Source of the DNA: Laburnicola sp. R22_1 | Lineage: Eukaryota; Ascomycota; Dothideomycetes; Pleosporales; Didymosphaeriaceae | Length of the DNA: 64,000 nucleotides | Direction: 5' to 3' | Assembly: GCA_014281115.1 (NCBI GenBank) | Contig: JACONQ010000009.1 | Coordinates: 620,001 to 684,000 of the forward strand | Position numbers and translations under genes: made by a program | Part shown: positions 53,131-64,000 of the stretch, in pieces | Numbering within the stretch: the stretch's first letter is position 1 | Layout of the letters: each line of letters begins with the position of its first letter | The notes under the pieces: generated by a model | What the model was told of the DNA's origin: nothing | What the model saw: the letters and a program-made list of their open reading frames with translations, nothing else | Databases searched by the model: none

Positions 53131-54084
53131 ATGTTCGACACCTTGAAGAAGACGCTCTTTAAACGAGGGTCGAATCAGCAAACGCAGAAATCGGCTGGGA
53201 CAAAGATACATGACAACAGCTTGTCAACTCCTCGAGCGCCAGTCACCCGATATCCCAGTAAGAAAATATCCTCTTCGTCATTCTATTCACGCTAACAACC
53301 GTTAGGTGGTGCCGTTAGCAACCCTTTCGCACAACAGGACCCGAACGATCCACCCCCGGCGTATAGTCCTGGACCTGCAAACCGAGCGCCTATTACGCCT
53401 GCCACAGATGATGATCCCTACGCCTTCCTCCGAGAATTCGACACCATCTTCCTAATCGATGACTCAGGCTCGATGGCAGGCCACCGCTGGGACCAAGTTG
53501 AAGAGGCCCTTACCGTCATTGCGCCAATCTGCGCAGAGCGCGACGAAGACGGCATAGACGTATATTTCCTCAACAACGAGAAGTCCTGGAAGCACCAAAG
53601 GGCAGCTAGCGACATCATCAGAATCTTCCAAGTTGCGAAGCCGGACGGTCAGACGCTCACCGGCAAGCGTCTTTATGAGATACTCACTCCCTATCTCGCA
53701 GGGTACAAGAAGAACCCACGATATACCAAGCCCGTCAACATCATCGTCATTACGGACGGCCAGGCGCACGACGATGTCGCAGGCACTATCAAGGATGCCG
53801 CGAAGAAGCTCGAGAAGTGGGAGGCCCCGCCGTGGCAGGTGGGCATTCAATTCTTCCAGATTGGCAACGACCCCGAAGCTAGCACGATGCTCAAACATCT
53901 CGACGATGATCTAGGCGACGACGGCCTGCGTGACATCGTCGACACAGTGCCCTTCACCAGTGAGAACGGCGGCAGGCTGTCATCACAGGACATCTTGAAG
54001 GTAAACACACGGATGAACCTAGAATATGCGCAAGCTAATCCCAACCTAGGTTGTCCTTGGGAGCGTTATTCGCCGCCTAGATAA
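53131..54084 (+). CDS. von Willebrand factor A domain protein with PPxY
   Basis: Exons 53131-53257 and 53306-54084 join in frame across a 48-bp intron (GTAAGA, GCTAAC branch, GTTAG), giving 301 residues. The start MFDTLKKTLFKRGS is a basic amphipathic helix that may bind membranes. Then a Pro-rich segment with DPPPAYSPGP (a PPxY motif) and a vWA domain: FDTIFLIDDSGSMAGHRW carries the MIDAS DxSxS, and NIIVITDGQAHDD the second metal-binding Asp; the domain continues with WEAPPWQVGIQFFQIGND. vWA domains bind protein partners through a metal ion. PPxY is bound by WW domains such as those of Rsp5/NEDD4 ligases. Stand-alone cytosolic vWA proteins of this layout are frequent in Pezizomycotina; their role is poorly known. 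Confidence 0.88.
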
Positions 54085-54814
54085 AGACTCGAAGGAGCTT
54101 CATGAGTAGTAAACGACAAAGCAAGAAGCGATGGCTTATCGGGCCTGCTTCAGCCGACCTTTGGTTCAGTGGTGCGGTTCGGAACTATTAAATGACTGTT
54201 CGTTGCGTTATGCGTTGTGACTTTAGCAATATTTCAGTATCATTCGTTAGCAAGCGCCTGTCGTCATGGGCGTCTGTGTGCGTTGGCTGTGAGCTCGCTC
54301 CATTTCTAGTCTAATATGTATGGTGTGAAGTCCCCTCAACTGCCGCGCTGAGAAACGGAGTCCATGCTATGGGTGTGATCTAATCCATGAAAGGACGTGT
54401 CTGGCATCATCAAAGAAAGCGCAGCCGCCCCAAAAGCAAAGTGTGTGACCTCGCTTCACTATGCATCGGGGAAGCGGACGACCCCTAACCACCCAAGTGA
54501 ACCCCACTCAGTGTAGTAAGATTATGAATGCACTGGCCAAATTGCTAGGGGTTGTGCGGCATCGGCAAGGGATAAGATTCCCCGCTAACCGCCCTCTTTC
54601 TCGATCTACTTGCGCCTCTGTCAATAAACATGGAATTCCCTACCATCGGCCGGTTTCAATCCTAGGTCTGTGCGAATCGGGCTTGTATGATTATATAGAT
54701 TATGCACTACCTACCGCTTCCCAGGCCCGCACCCTTTGCTTTCCGCCTCGTTAATCGGCCACCTTCCTGCACGTCTTGATTAACCGCGTAAATCACTCGA
54801 ATGAACGTCTCCCG
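54085..54814. other. Intergenic, nothing recognised
   Basis: Short forward frame at 54461-54754 without recognisable motif. Probably promoter and leader of the next gene. Confidence 0.4.
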
Positions 54815-55465
54815 ATGGTCCTGTTTTCATGCTTTCGGGGTCTTTCTGGAATACGGCTGGGTTCAAAGCGCCACCCAGTACATGTCCCACGTACTAAGTG
54901 GAGGATACATGTAACCACAGAAACCACGATTAAGTCCGAGAAGCAGGATGAGGGTCCTTGGGGTGGTGGCGCTGACAGCGTAATGAATAAAGTCAATGGA
55001 GGGGGTAACGTTTAGCCTAGCGTTTAACGAAAGAGTAGCTAACTCCCCTTAGGTGACGAATATCCTGATGTTCCACCGCCCGAATACGACTCTTCGCCTC
55101 CGCCTCCGTACATATTGGACACCACCGAGAACGAGGAATCCCAACGGGCAGTGCCGGAGCCACAAAGCGCATGGGTGCTGTCCTACGAACGTGCTGGATT
55201 TGGTGACTGGGATCCGCCTGCTGAAGTGGAAACGTATTCGGTGCATATATGGCCGGAGAGCTCGCGCTGGCAGTGTCGCGTTTGGGTACGATTCACATAC
55301 CCTGTTGACGAACGGACTCCACGGCTTGTTAAATGGCAACAGGTTACGCCAACAGTGAAATATCCATGCATACAGGAACTGGAGGTGTTCGAGAAAAAGC
55401 TTGCTGAGGATCACCCTAATTTGATGGCTTGTGCAGGGTATGTACGGGTGACCCGACGATCGTAG
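54815..55465 (+). CDS. Hypothetical protein with PPxY motifs
   Basis: Exon 2 (55053-55465) is preceded by a 48-bp intron (GTAACG, GCTAAC branch, CTTAG) that joins in frame to an upstream exon ending 55004. The start is uncertain: ATG 54815 gives 200 residues, ATG 54983 gives 144. Exon 2 begins DEYPDVPPPEYDSSPPPPYI, with two PPxY motifs right after the splice site, as in the vWA gene next door. The rest is a small folded-looking domain: SAWVLSYERAGFGDWDPPAE, SRWQCRVWVRFTYPVDERTP, QELEVFEKKLAEDHPNLMAC. No family recognised. The same strand, the same exon plan and the shared Pro-rich motif suggest a functional link with the vWA protein. Confidence 0.65.
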
Positions 55466-55540
55466 ACTATAGCAGCAATACAACCTATAACTTGGGCGCC
55501 AAAGCCTCTGTTTCCAATTCGACCGACCGATACTAAATTT

Positions 55541-55798
55541 TCAGATCTTGGGCCTGAACAGTTCCCGGAGCACCTTATCATATCCCTTCCTTAACGCCAT
55601 CACAGTACGATCCAACTCTTTGTCTAACACGGTATATTGCCCCGCATGATTGGTGAGCTGCTCACCAAGTCTCTCAACGGCGTCGCCCTTCAACCCTATA
55701 TCCCCTCCAACTCTCCACAAACCCTGCTGACAGCCGCGTAAACATACTCTGCACCCTTCAATCCCATCGCTCACGAAATCTTTCGAACTTTGTTCCAT
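55541..55798 (-). CDS. Small hypothetical protein, 85 aa
   Basis: An ATG-started 85-codon frame (MEQSSKDFVSDGIEGCRVCL, then GDAVERLGEQLTNHAGQYTV, ending KVLRELFRPKI). The C-terminal half could form an amphipathic helix. It is convergent with the PPxY gene and divergent from the frame that follows. Might be the last exon of a larger gene; no relatives recognised. Confidence 0.4.
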   Translation of the reverse strand: MEQSSKDFVSDGIEGCRVCLRGCQQGLWRVGGDIGLKGDAVERLGEQLTNHAGQYTVLDKELDRTVMALRKGYDKVLRELFRPKI

Positions 55799-55907
55799 AC
55801 CTGAACGTCGCGTATAGTTCGCATGTGTCGCTTCACCAATTGAGTATACACATAAGGAGCACCGATGAGCAACCCGTGCGTGTACGAGTTAAAACTTTCT
55901 TATATAG

Positions 55908-56329
55908 GCTAACAACAAAGATTAAGCTGGACTATATCAGAATCGAACGACTTTCTTTCAAGAGTTATTGTACGACGCGACACCAAACGGCAATCTGCAC
56001 GATCCAGAAAAGATTGTGAACTACATTTTCAAGCCATTGTAAAATTTCGGATACTCCGTCGTTATAACGAAACAGACCCTCAGCACCGAACAGACACGCC
56101 ATTAGTCGTCCAGAATCCCAGGTGTTATAATGAGAGTGAATATTTGGACGAGGTGAGCGAGATGTTCAAGCTCGATGGGAAATCACTTCAAGAGAGTGTC
56201 GAGGCCGTGGTTGAAGACTACTATCGCCACGCAGGCGTTGTAGAACCGTCCACCAGCTCCTTGGCAGGAGACGGGCATATCGACCCCTCGCGTATAGCTT
56301 ATCTCAGCGAGTTCCACCTCTCCAGCTGA
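55908..56329 (+). CDS. Hypothetical ORF lacking a clear start
   Basis: A 140-codon open frame without early ATG: SWTISESNDFLSRVIVRRDT, KDCELHFQAIVKFRILRRYN, YLDEVSEMFKLDGKSLQESV, EAVVEDYYRHAGVVEPSTSS. The composition is protein-like (amphipathic helices, acidic C-terminus). A stop (TAA) lies just upstream in frame after an ATG-started 15-codon peptide at 55865, so either an upstream exon exists or the gene is broken. No family recognised. Confidence 0.4.
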
Positions 56330-57225
56330 CGCTGGAAAAATATGAGATAATGAGATATCATAGGGTAGTTCTAGCAGTTAAATACTTGTTCTATACTAGA
56401 AAGCTATGCTATCGCGCTTGCTATAGAGACATCCAAGAGCTTTGCGTTTCATATAGCTGAACAGCCTTTTGGGTATCTACAACGAACGGCAGAACGTGAG
56501 CAACAGTTCTTCTGCTATTTCTCTATTGATGGTCGATATCGCTCCATACATTCATGCCGATAAGCACACTCATCATGGAGTACTATATTTGCGTAAACAG
56601 ACTAGGAAGCATCGGGTCGCGTCAGGGGACGGCACGCAGCAGTTTGTTTGGCAACCCGAGCGTCGGCAACTCCAAGTCGGAGCTCCTCATCTGCCCAGGT
56701 GACGTCTCTCCGCTCCGTGCCCCATAGTACATATGAGACACGGGAAGGACCCTATGAAGGCTTGGTGGCTAACTGCATTATTCGTCCAGGGAAGTTCGTG
56801 AGCCAGGATGTCTGGCTTAGCCACGGGTCAACACAATGCGCGGCTGGACCGGCCCAGCCAGGCCTGGGCTGTTCATAGTGATCGAAGATCGTGGGCCATA
56901 TACCCCTCACTTGTTCTCGAACTACTTCGCCGACGACATGGCTCGCAGATGCTCGGGATCTGTGCCCCCGCCCGCCTTGATTAACTCTGTAACCTGTGAT
57001 GGCCTGTAATGCACCTGCATGCATGGGCTAGGGAGTCAGACTCCGGGGTTCTTCCTCATTCAGGAAATCAACCAGTCCACGCCCGCAGCTCAGAGTAAAG
57101 TCGGCCAAGACCCGCAGTGCGCTTGGATTCGGTACTTACCCGTATATTAAGTCCGTTTTCGAAACACCCAACCCTCACAGTACACTACACCTCAGACCTC
57201 GAGCGCAATCACCATTCTCGTTCAA
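56330..57225. other. Intergenic, nothing recognised
   Basis: No supported gene or repeat. A GC-rich palindromic patch (GGCCCAGCCAGGCCTGGGCT) occurs at about 56850-56870. Confidence 0.45.
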
Positions 57226-57505
57226 ATGCATATCTACTTCGGCCCTAGTGAGTTAATATCTAAGATTATTAGTTGTATTTGCTAACGAGTAAGTACAAAT
57301 GGCGGTAGTTTTTACGATCGCCTCCACTATCCCTCTGGCTGTTGGCGAAATCCTCCTCCCTAGGTACAAAGGGCGGCTCCGAGTTCTTGCTCTAGGAATA
57401 GCGCTGAGAATGTGGTGGATAAGCCTATCTTATCCCGAAGTTCCTTGGGTGTGGATATGGGGGGTGGTTGGAGGCACTCTGCTTGCTATTGTTTACCTTC
57501 CCTGA
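57226..57505 (+). CDS. Small two-helix membrane protein, 77 aa
   Basis: A 22-bp first exon (57226-57247, MHIYFGP) joins in frame to 57294-57505 across a 46-bp intron (GTGAGT, TTTGCTAAC branch, GTAAG). The product has two hydrophobic segments, MAVVFTIASTIPLAVGEILL and WVWIWGVVGGTLLAIVYL, separated by a basic loop (PRYKGRLRVLALG), the form of a small integral membrane protein. The branch site is close to the acceptor. No family recognised; without splicing a 68-residue frame from 57299 keeps both helices. Confidence 0.5.
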
Positions 57506-58139
57506 ACAACGGTACGAAGCGCATACACAACGGAGAAACAGGAGAGAATCTGTTGGTATTGGGAAAGCTATTCTAGGCAGTCAGGATATATTTGATAATG
57601 GGCCATGTCCGCACTATAACAGTCGTGTTCAAGAACATCTTTGTCATAGTCGTCCCATCTGTTCGACGGTACCTCAACCACTCAGTTTCGACTGCGATAT
57701 AGATCTCGCCTGCGACAGTGGTGTTTTATCTAACAGCGGCATACGTGCCTGTTCTCAATTCTCGACTGCGGAATTGTGCCTGGCCACGATGGACGCAGAG
57801 AGATAGACGTAGGGGGGCGCAGTAGTAGCAATTAGTAGTAAGGTAGATGTACAGCGGAAGATGGTACAAGGGAAAGAGCCTAGCCTAAAATATCTTTGGT
57901 ACTGTCTGTCGCGGACCCGAACTGACCTCGCGTTGAGCTGCGGCCCAGGCCTGTCGCGGATCCCCCTGAGCTGCGCGCACCTGAGCTTCGTGCGTAGCTT
58001 CCTGCGGATGAAAGCTAACATCGCTCTGTCGCGCTTTGAATATTCAAGTTGACGCCGCCTGGCGCAATAAGATTAGGCACCGGCTTCGTGCTCGCACTCG
58101 CAGCCGCCGTCTTCCACGACGGCAGATATACGTCCCGCA
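57506..58139. other. Intergenic, nothing recognised
   Basis: Open frames on both strands (for example 57468-57806) show no motif. No repeat seen. Confidence 0.4.
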
Positions 58140-58760
58140 ATGAATGCTCCTGGCGCACGATACAGTCTTCTAAATCCACGATGCACCTCTTTGGAGTTGG
58201 TAAGGAACACACTACTCTAGAGTTTGGTAGCACCACCACAACGATGCTGATATTGTAGTTAGGCCCTCCCTGCAACTGACCCCGACCGCTATACCAATCG
58301 AATCGAACTCCCACGGCCTTTCAACAATTGGAATCTAGAGGCCGATACCCTGCTGATAAGGGCCAGACGTAGTATTAATGGGAAGGAACGGGAACCTTCC
58401 ACTATCGGCGCTGTAACCCTTCGCCTCAAGCGGATGTTCCCCAAAGTTACGTGGCGCTACGAAAGCGTTAGAGGGAGATTCGTCTTTCTAAGAGACAACC
58501 GTACCCGCCTCGAGTTTCGCTTGACCTATCTCGATAAAGCGCTTCCGGCCAAGGCTGACCCAGTGCACACGTTCTTGCAGAGGGCGATATGCAGGTTAGG
58601 TTGCGAGATTAGTCCCTCTTTCTTTGACGAACTGGTGGAGCAAGGTCTCTATCTAGATAGAGAAGAAGTACTTGAACACATTCGGACGTTCGGATGCTTC
58701 AAATTTGTAGGGGACGCTAGGTGGGTGTCTCACGATGTTCGTTTTTGTAATTTTTGGTAA
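58140..58760 (+). CDS. Hypothetical protein, 185 aa, two exons
   Basis: 58140-58199 joins in phase 0 to 58263-58760 across a 63-bp intron (GTAAGG..GTTAG). Exon 2 alone is open over 166 codons: NNWNLEADTLLIRARRSING, KVTWRYESVRGRFVFLRDNR, FRLTYLDKALPAKADPVHTF, SPSFFDELVEQGLYLDREEV. It looks like a genuine mixed alpha/beta domain but I do not recognise the family. The first exon is the weak part of the model; further upstream exons are possible. Ends shortly after GDARWVSHDVRF. Confidence 0.5.
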
Positions 58761-59815
58761 TTGCTTATAGACCTGTTAACTTGTCTATGGAGTCTTCTGC
58801 GGTTGTTCGCGAATAGCTTTGTTTGGAGAGCATGCCAGAGCTCAAGGACGCGCTTATCTTCTCGAAATGTTTGGCGCTTATAATAATACTCCATTGCTTG
58901 TATTTATTGAAACTCGCAACGATCGAGTTCTTTCGTAACTCTCCATAGCGAAAGTTAATACCGCAGACATCTTCTCCAGCAAGGAGTTCGCCGCGGCATA
59001 GTCCACAATAAAAGGAGCGATACGAGAACGAGGTATCACGACGTCTCACCATTAGGTACGTTTACAAGCTTGTTGGAGAACAAGGAGTAAAAATGTCTGC
59101 TTTTTTTGCATAGGCGCCCGGTAAGACAAGCCACGATGTATCAGGTTCACGTTACCGTCCTGATCCTGAACGGATAGCCGGTGTCCGGTCTCGACAGTAG
59201 TAATTACCGGTAAGCCAATCAAATTTTCCCGACAGCAGCGTCATTGACATTATTAGATCCCGTACGATTGGCGTACTGGTTCGCGATTGCTATGCCTATG
59301 ATGGTTATCCTCAGCAAGTAGTATCCGAAATATAGGTGGGTGCTTTGAACCGTGGCTGCTGTTCTGGGAATGCAAATGTATCGCCTGCGTCAACTGTACC
59401 CTGAAGGGCTTTGGTTATTGACCCTATTCTGGATCGGAGGCTCGCTGCTCCTGATCAACTAGATCTTTACGTTGTTAGACTTTCCGCAGTGTCAAATTAT
59501 GAATGATCAACGCCGCATTTCGCTCAGTGTAGGGGTGCGTGTTCTTCGCTATCACGCTTTGGGGAAGCAATGATAAGCTCGGGCCCCTGTGCAGTATACC
59601 CGTATAAATGCATACTCATCGCGCATTCGCGGCAGCAATCCTACCCGTCCACGAACTTTCAGGCAAAAAGAAAGCGAAAATGCCGTTCGATAAGGTACAC
59701 AATAAGGGCAAACGCAAAACCTCTTCTAGGTCAGTTCTAGGTGATTAAGGCTTAATAAGGCTCGACTGATCTTAGTTTTCAGTGCGGAGGAAGCAGCGCG
59801 TCTTAAGTCCCCGCG
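58761..59815. other. Intergenic; possible short first exon
   Basis: No firm gene. ATG 59680 opens MPFDKVHNKGKRKTSS followed by GTCAGT..TTTTCAG (59731-59782), which would splice into a frame different from the large one at 59816, so I do not join them. The minus frame at 58765-59052 has no motif. Confidence 0.4.
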
Positions 59816-60613
59816 ATGCGATCCACAGTCTACGACACCGCACCCGAGGCCCGCATATCCCGAGTGCACACTGGCCATGACCAAAAAGTCGAAGATACGG
59901 CTACAAAAGTACAAAAGCTTATACATCTCGCAATTTTGCACCGACCACTCAATTTTGTGGAGCTTCAAACACTCATGCGACGCCTTCAGATCATGTGCCC
60001 GGCCGCGGAAATTCAGAACACTATAAACAGCTTACGATGCCGCTACCAAGACAAAAACTTTGTCGTAACTCATCAGACACGATTGCGTAGTCCGAAAGTA
60101 GCTGAAGAATTCCCTCAAATCAGTCAAGCTGTAGACCAGCTTCCAAGGCTGATAGATCCGAACATCTTCCTGGTCGTGACACGAAACCGGGGACTAGGCA
60201 AGGGACGTCCAGCCAGTCCATACTATCCTGATGGTTACTATCCTCGTAGATGTCATGTATCTACAATGGGTGCAGTCGCGAGTGCCATGTCTGACCGTTT
60301 TCCAGGATCCTGGACCGCTCATTCCGTCAAGAAAATCTTCAATGGTTTAAGAGATATGTTCTGCAATGGTCGGACTGAATATATGACCGCTGATCTACAG
60401 GAGTTGCTTAAATACTCCATTTCTCCTCATCGGGATCCACTACATGACGATTTGAAGAAGAAATGTCGCCGAGTAGAGGGTTTCAACTTAGGACAGTTGG
60501 ATGACAACCCTCAAGTTCAAAAGTATGTTGAAAGATGTATAAGAGAGCATGCGTGCTTTTCGTGGCACGAAGCTAGCTTGCGTCACGTTTCGGAACGATG
60601 TTGTTGTTGGTGA
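59816..60613 (+). CDS. Hypothetical protein, 265 aa
   Basis: Single open frame from ATG 59816. The composition and helical pattern look genuine: KVQKLIHLAILHRPLNFVEL, MRRLQIMCPAAEIQNTINSL, ASPYYPDGYYPRRCHVSTMG, AVASAMSDRFPGSWTAHSVK, YSISPHRDPLHDDLKKKCRR, VQKYVERCIREHACFSWHEA. The Tyr-Pro stretch and several Cys may be structural. No known domain. The frame is stopped upstream at 59804, so this ATG or a spliced upstream exon are the options. Confidence 0.6.
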   Translation: MRSTVYDTAPEARISRVHTGHDQKVEDTATKVQKLIHLAILHRPLNFVELQTLMRRLQIMCPAAEIQNTINSLRCRYQDKNFVVTHQTRLRSPKVAEEFPQISQAVDQLPRLIDPNIFLVVTRNRGLGKGRPASPYYPDGYYPRRCHVSTMGAVASAMSDRFPGSWTAHSVKKIFNGLRDMFCNGRTEYMTADLQELLKYSISPHRDPLHDDLKKKCRRVEGFNLGQLDDNPQVQKYVERCIREHACFSWHEASLRHVSERCCCW

Positions 60614-61530
60614 TCTATTATATGGATATTGGGAACTGACGTCTGGTGTGCTCTTAAAAGTAACATTAATCTGCACTGTTTTGTACGGGAAGGAGCTTGC
60701 AATATAATCTCATCAGTTCATGCGTTTGGAGTGACATTCGTAGTCGTCACTTGCTGTCCCACGATACTCTACGAATGCGTGGTAGAGTGGTTCTCGATTC
60801 TCGTACGTATCTAAGACTTGACCTTGATGGCGTAAGGTAGCGTGCTTTTTCTCGAGCCTCAACTTAGACCACGGCTACCGTTGCTGTCAGACGCATCATT
60901 GAGGATCATCTGTTTGTAGAAAATGAATATTGTTGCAGCTCCTCGTCTACAACCGTCTCCATACAGTGGATCATGTTTGTACGTTAAATCCCTTCGGTAC
61001 CAGCCCGAAGTATGGCGGACTCAAGCTCGGCATCGAGCAATGGTACAAGGTTTCCCATCAGGTATCCTGAGCACTCCGGAGCCTCCGTAAGAGAAGAAAT
61101 AATGATCGAGGTTGTTAAATCTCCGACGTCGGCGCTGGATTTGGCTTAGAGTTGCCACAAATCTCATCAATGCTCATATATCGGTTTTCATGCACCATTA
61201 GCCATATGCCTGCCATTGGAGAGAGGTACCTACCTCAGGAAGCCTGCGACGGTCGTGTGGCTCGTGTGATTGTGGTGGCATCCGGTGGAGAACACACGTT
61301 GTCCGTGAGAACCTTGGCAGAATGCAAGCACGCTACAAGTCATGCAACACCGAAACCGACAACCGACAGCCAAGAGTCTTTGACTTTGCCTAGTACGTTG
61401 GGTCCTTCGTCGACGCCCCGGTCTGGGGCCCGCAGCTAATCTATAAACCCAGCGCGTACTCCGTCTTGAGAGACAACTATTCCACTCATCAATCGCCGTT
61501 CGAAACCACCAACCGTACCACCGTTACACT
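60614..61530. other. Intergenic, nothing recognised
   Basis: Only short frames without motifs (for example 61152-61439). Confidence 0.45.
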
Positions 61531-62760
61531 ATGCGTATTTCACGGGCGCTTACGACACAAGATGAGAAGAGCCAATTCGGTCCTACGCTATCGTTGGCCC
61601 GACGACCTTCACCGAATGCACGTATGGGAGATTCACATGAGCCAGAACAGAAGATGACGGAGGGGTCCGGGTACGTTCCGTATCCGGATTTACGAGCAAC
61701 AGGAACGTTCGTGGCAGTATTGGACGGGGATAAGGCAGAAGCGGCTTCATTACAAACCGGTCTATCTTTGGGAGCCTCGGGAGGCACGACAAAGCGTATC
61801 AGAAAGTCCGGTGATCCCGGCACTCGGGGCAATCCTATAGTCCTAGATGGCCCCGAAACTCAAATCCCAAGCAAGACGGATCGTAACGGAAGGAGGCGGT
61901 TGCGCCGGACCCAAGGTACGATTGACCAACGTCGGCCCGTGGGGGAGAGCCACGAAGGAAAGCAGCGGCAGCAAGAAACCCCTGCATACAATCGTGAGTG
62001 TGTGGTATGCGGACATGCTAAAAGGCTGCGAGACTTTACCACTTTGGCAAAATGCTTACATAGCCCTGTTCTATGTGCCCCCTGTTTCACCACATGGATT
62101 GCGACGCAGGTTGAAGCAAAAAAGGACCAGATTCGGTGTCCAGAAGCCGCGTGCAAAGTCAAGCTAGAGCACGCCGAGGTAAAACAGTACGCCTCGCTAG
62201 CAACCTTTGAACAGTAAGTGGCTTCTATGCGGAAACGGGAAGATTCTAACAAGCCACAGATACGATACGTATGCTACCCTAAGCGTCCTCGCTTGCGACC
62301 TGAAGTTTCGTTAGTGCATGAGACCCGATTGCGGATCCGGACAGATACACAAGGGCGGGCCGGAAGGAAATATCTTCTCTTGCATAGCATGTGGGTTTCG
62401 CGTGTGCGTATTCTATAAAAGAAAATGGCACGAAGGAGAAACTTGTAATGAGTTTGATCGTCGCGTGGAACGGAAGGAAGAGCAGCGGATGCAAGAAGCA
62501 GCAAGTGCTAAAGCTATTAACAAGCTCACAAAGAAGTGTCCCAGAGAAGGATGCGGCTAGAATATTAAGAAGAATAGAGGATGCGACCATATGACATGTA
62601 AGTTTCTCTAGAGGAGTTGGGCTGCCACGCTAATTCTTGCTCAGGCACAAGATGCAGATACGAATTTTGCTGGCTCTGCCTCGCCCCATACGATCCCATT
62701 CGGCAGTACGGCAATTCAGCCCATGGAAGCAGCTGCCAGTATCATTCGAGTAGGATATAA
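61531..62760 (+). pseudogene. RING-IBR-RING ubiquitin ligase, two nonsense codons
   Basis: Exons 61531-62213, 62260-62597 and 62645-62760 join in frame (46- and 47-bp introns, GTAAGT donors, CACAG and CTCAG acceptors) to 379 codons. An N-terminal disordered region of about 150 residues is followed by RING1 (CVVCGHAKRLRDFTTLAKCL, CAPCFTTW, CPEAACKVKL), the IBR (RPDCGSGQIH, FSCIACGFRVCV, HEGETCNEF) and RING2 (KKCPREGCG, GCDHMTC, CRYEFCWLCL). RBR ligases pass ubiquitin through the RING2 cysteine. Two TAG codons interrupt it at 62312-62314 (FR-stop-CM) and 62558-62560 (GCG-stop-NI), both where this family has Trp, so each is a TGG-to-TAG change. Splice sites and all metal ligands remain intact, which points to recent loss. 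Confidence 0.88.
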
Positions 62761-64000
62761 TTGGCGACGACGAGGGCAACCCAAGGTTCAGCACGAGTGC
62801 GCGTCCTTCATATGGGTCGTAACTTTCTCGAGTAAAGACTGGGTCACGGCTTTAGTTTCGTCGATAGAATTTGCCCTGTTACAGTAATGTGAATAAACGT
62901 CTTACAGCGATGACTAGTATGAATTGCGACAGAGAATCGGAGAGCTGATGCATGCCTGTAGGATGCTAAGCACTCTAACCTCCTCCCCTGTGTGGCGAAA
63001 GATACCTGTGTCCCGAAGGAAACGATAGGTACTTTAAATATACAGCGCCGTTAAGCCATACGTACATTCTTGCTCTTGTAGATGAACTATAGATGCTTAC
63101 TCTTGTCCTTTCTTAAGCTAGGTATCCAGTTGCATGTAAAAATTACGCAAAGCTAGCTGTCTTATACTCTGTTGAGCGCTCAACCTGCTCTAACCCTACG
63201 CCACTATATTTGCCACAACAACATCACCTTATCGTTTCGCTAGCTAAAGACGAGTTTATATCAACCTCAAAGGTGCATTATATCTTTCTACAGCATTTTG
63301 AGACATTCTAAGTCCTGAGCATGGCGCAAACTGCATGTTCGCCATGGAGGTCGGTACATCCAAAACGCCAGAGCTCCAAAAGCGGGTGTTGCAGTACGAT
63401 TATGTAATGTCTACTGTTACCCCGCATGAATCAGCAGGTTTTTTTACACATAGCCAAGCTTCTCGCTTGCAGCCGTCTAGCTTTTCTTAGGATGAACATC
63501 AAGGCCCTGCGTGCCGGAGAGAACCGCAGGCGCGAAACGCGCTCTAGCCATCAACCTCTCATGTCTTCGCATCCAAGGCCTGATGCGAAGTGTGCATATC
63601 ATCCCTTATCGCCCACCTCCTATGTTTCACTGCCTTGGTGAACCGGGCAAGCGTCCCGTAGCTGTCTGTCCATGGGCTCGGATACGCGGCGTTGTGCAGA
63701 GGGTGCAGCTACGTGTTCTCAGCCTTGCCTGCGCCTCAGCGATCTAGGCTGCACTCTTCACCGTCCACCAAGATGCAGCTCGGCCTTTGCACGTTGCCAA
63801 CCTCCTACACGACTGTATATCAACACGACAACTATGCGCCACTTGGTATACCTTACTGTCCTGCCATCGCCACATCTCAAAGCGTGGTGAGTAGCTGAAC
63901 GAAGCCGGCATGCTCAGTCGATCCCTCCAGCCTGCTCCGCCCAAGGCTTCCTAACCTTCCACTACCGCTTCCGCCTACGATCTCCGCCTACGTTACGCGA
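62761..64000. other. Window end, nothing recognised
   Basis: Open frames are short and overlapping on both strands (63426-63944); no domain, repeat or RNA gene seen. Any gene here would have to be mostly outside the window. Confidence 0.45.

Noticed and set aside
59680..59815. First exon (MPFDKVHNKGKRKTSS) for the 59816 gene
   Set aside because: The visible donor and acceptor give a different frame from the 265-codon ORF.
1..64000. CRISPR array, rRNA genes, bacterial-type operons
   Set aside because: No regularly spaced short repeats with unique spacers, no rRNA sequence, and spliced genes show this is eukaryotic DNA.

Overview
This window looks like a repeat-rich, probably accessory or subtelomere-like stretch of a filamentous ascomycete genome (Pezizomycotina; Dothideomycetes is my best guess, not proven). 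The signs are 44-73 bp introns with GT..AG ends and CTAAC/CTGAC-type branch sites, HET-domain and HET-NACHT-ankyrin genes, Fot/pogo, Tc1, PIF/Harbinger and LINE elements, and damage typical of repeat-induced point mutation (RIP): many CAG and TGG codons turned into TAG, and an AT-rich block (1 to about 4560) that ends abruptly against balanced DNA. Splice models were built by eye from donor, acceptor and reading-frame agreement.

Layout. 1-4560: RIP-degraded AT-rich repeat DNA with a transposase relic, TTAGG-rich repeats and a 20-bp minisatellite. 4561-8874: mostly unassigned, with a three-exon chromodomain-like gene (6709-7740). 8875-10023: two copies of one non-autonomous terminal-inverted-repeat element, one inside the other, both with perfect 10-bp target duplications. 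10137-14610: a HET-NACHT-ankyrin gene (frameshifted between HET and NACHT, with 10 almost identical 34-residue ankyrin repeats plus a partial one) bracketed by a perfect 39-bp inverted repeat. 15275-16938: dead pogo transposase. 18069-19884: a protein kinase fragment split by a 5'-truncated LINE. 21785-23172: a truncated telomere-linked RecQ-type helicase ending exactly at TTTAGGG repeats. 24516-26143: APH-like kinase gene. 26961-35225: four pogo-like elements, three nearly touching. 35781-36120: kinase relic. 36658-37734 and 42164-42873: unknown genes, with an intact Tc1-like element (40650-41993) between them. 43386-46538: two-gene PIF/Harbinger element cutting an unknown gene (43167-47179). 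47356-48350: unknown two-exon gene. 49854-52669: intact HMT1-like ABC transporter. 53131-55465: a vWA-domain gene and a second gene that both carry PPxY motifs. 55541-60613: small unknown genes. 61531-62760: RING-IBR-RING ubiquitin ligase pseudogene with two TGG-to-TAG stops.

How the parts relate. The left two thirds is dominated by mobile elements and broken genes around one immune-receptor-like gene (HET-NLR). The right third (from about 49.8 kb) carries the most normal-looking genes. I see no biosynthetic cluster or operon-like pathway. The most unusual structures are the self-nested 10-bp-TSD element, the inverted-repeat-flanked NLR, the RecQ/TTTAGGG junction, and the three-element pogo cluster with unequal RIP damage.
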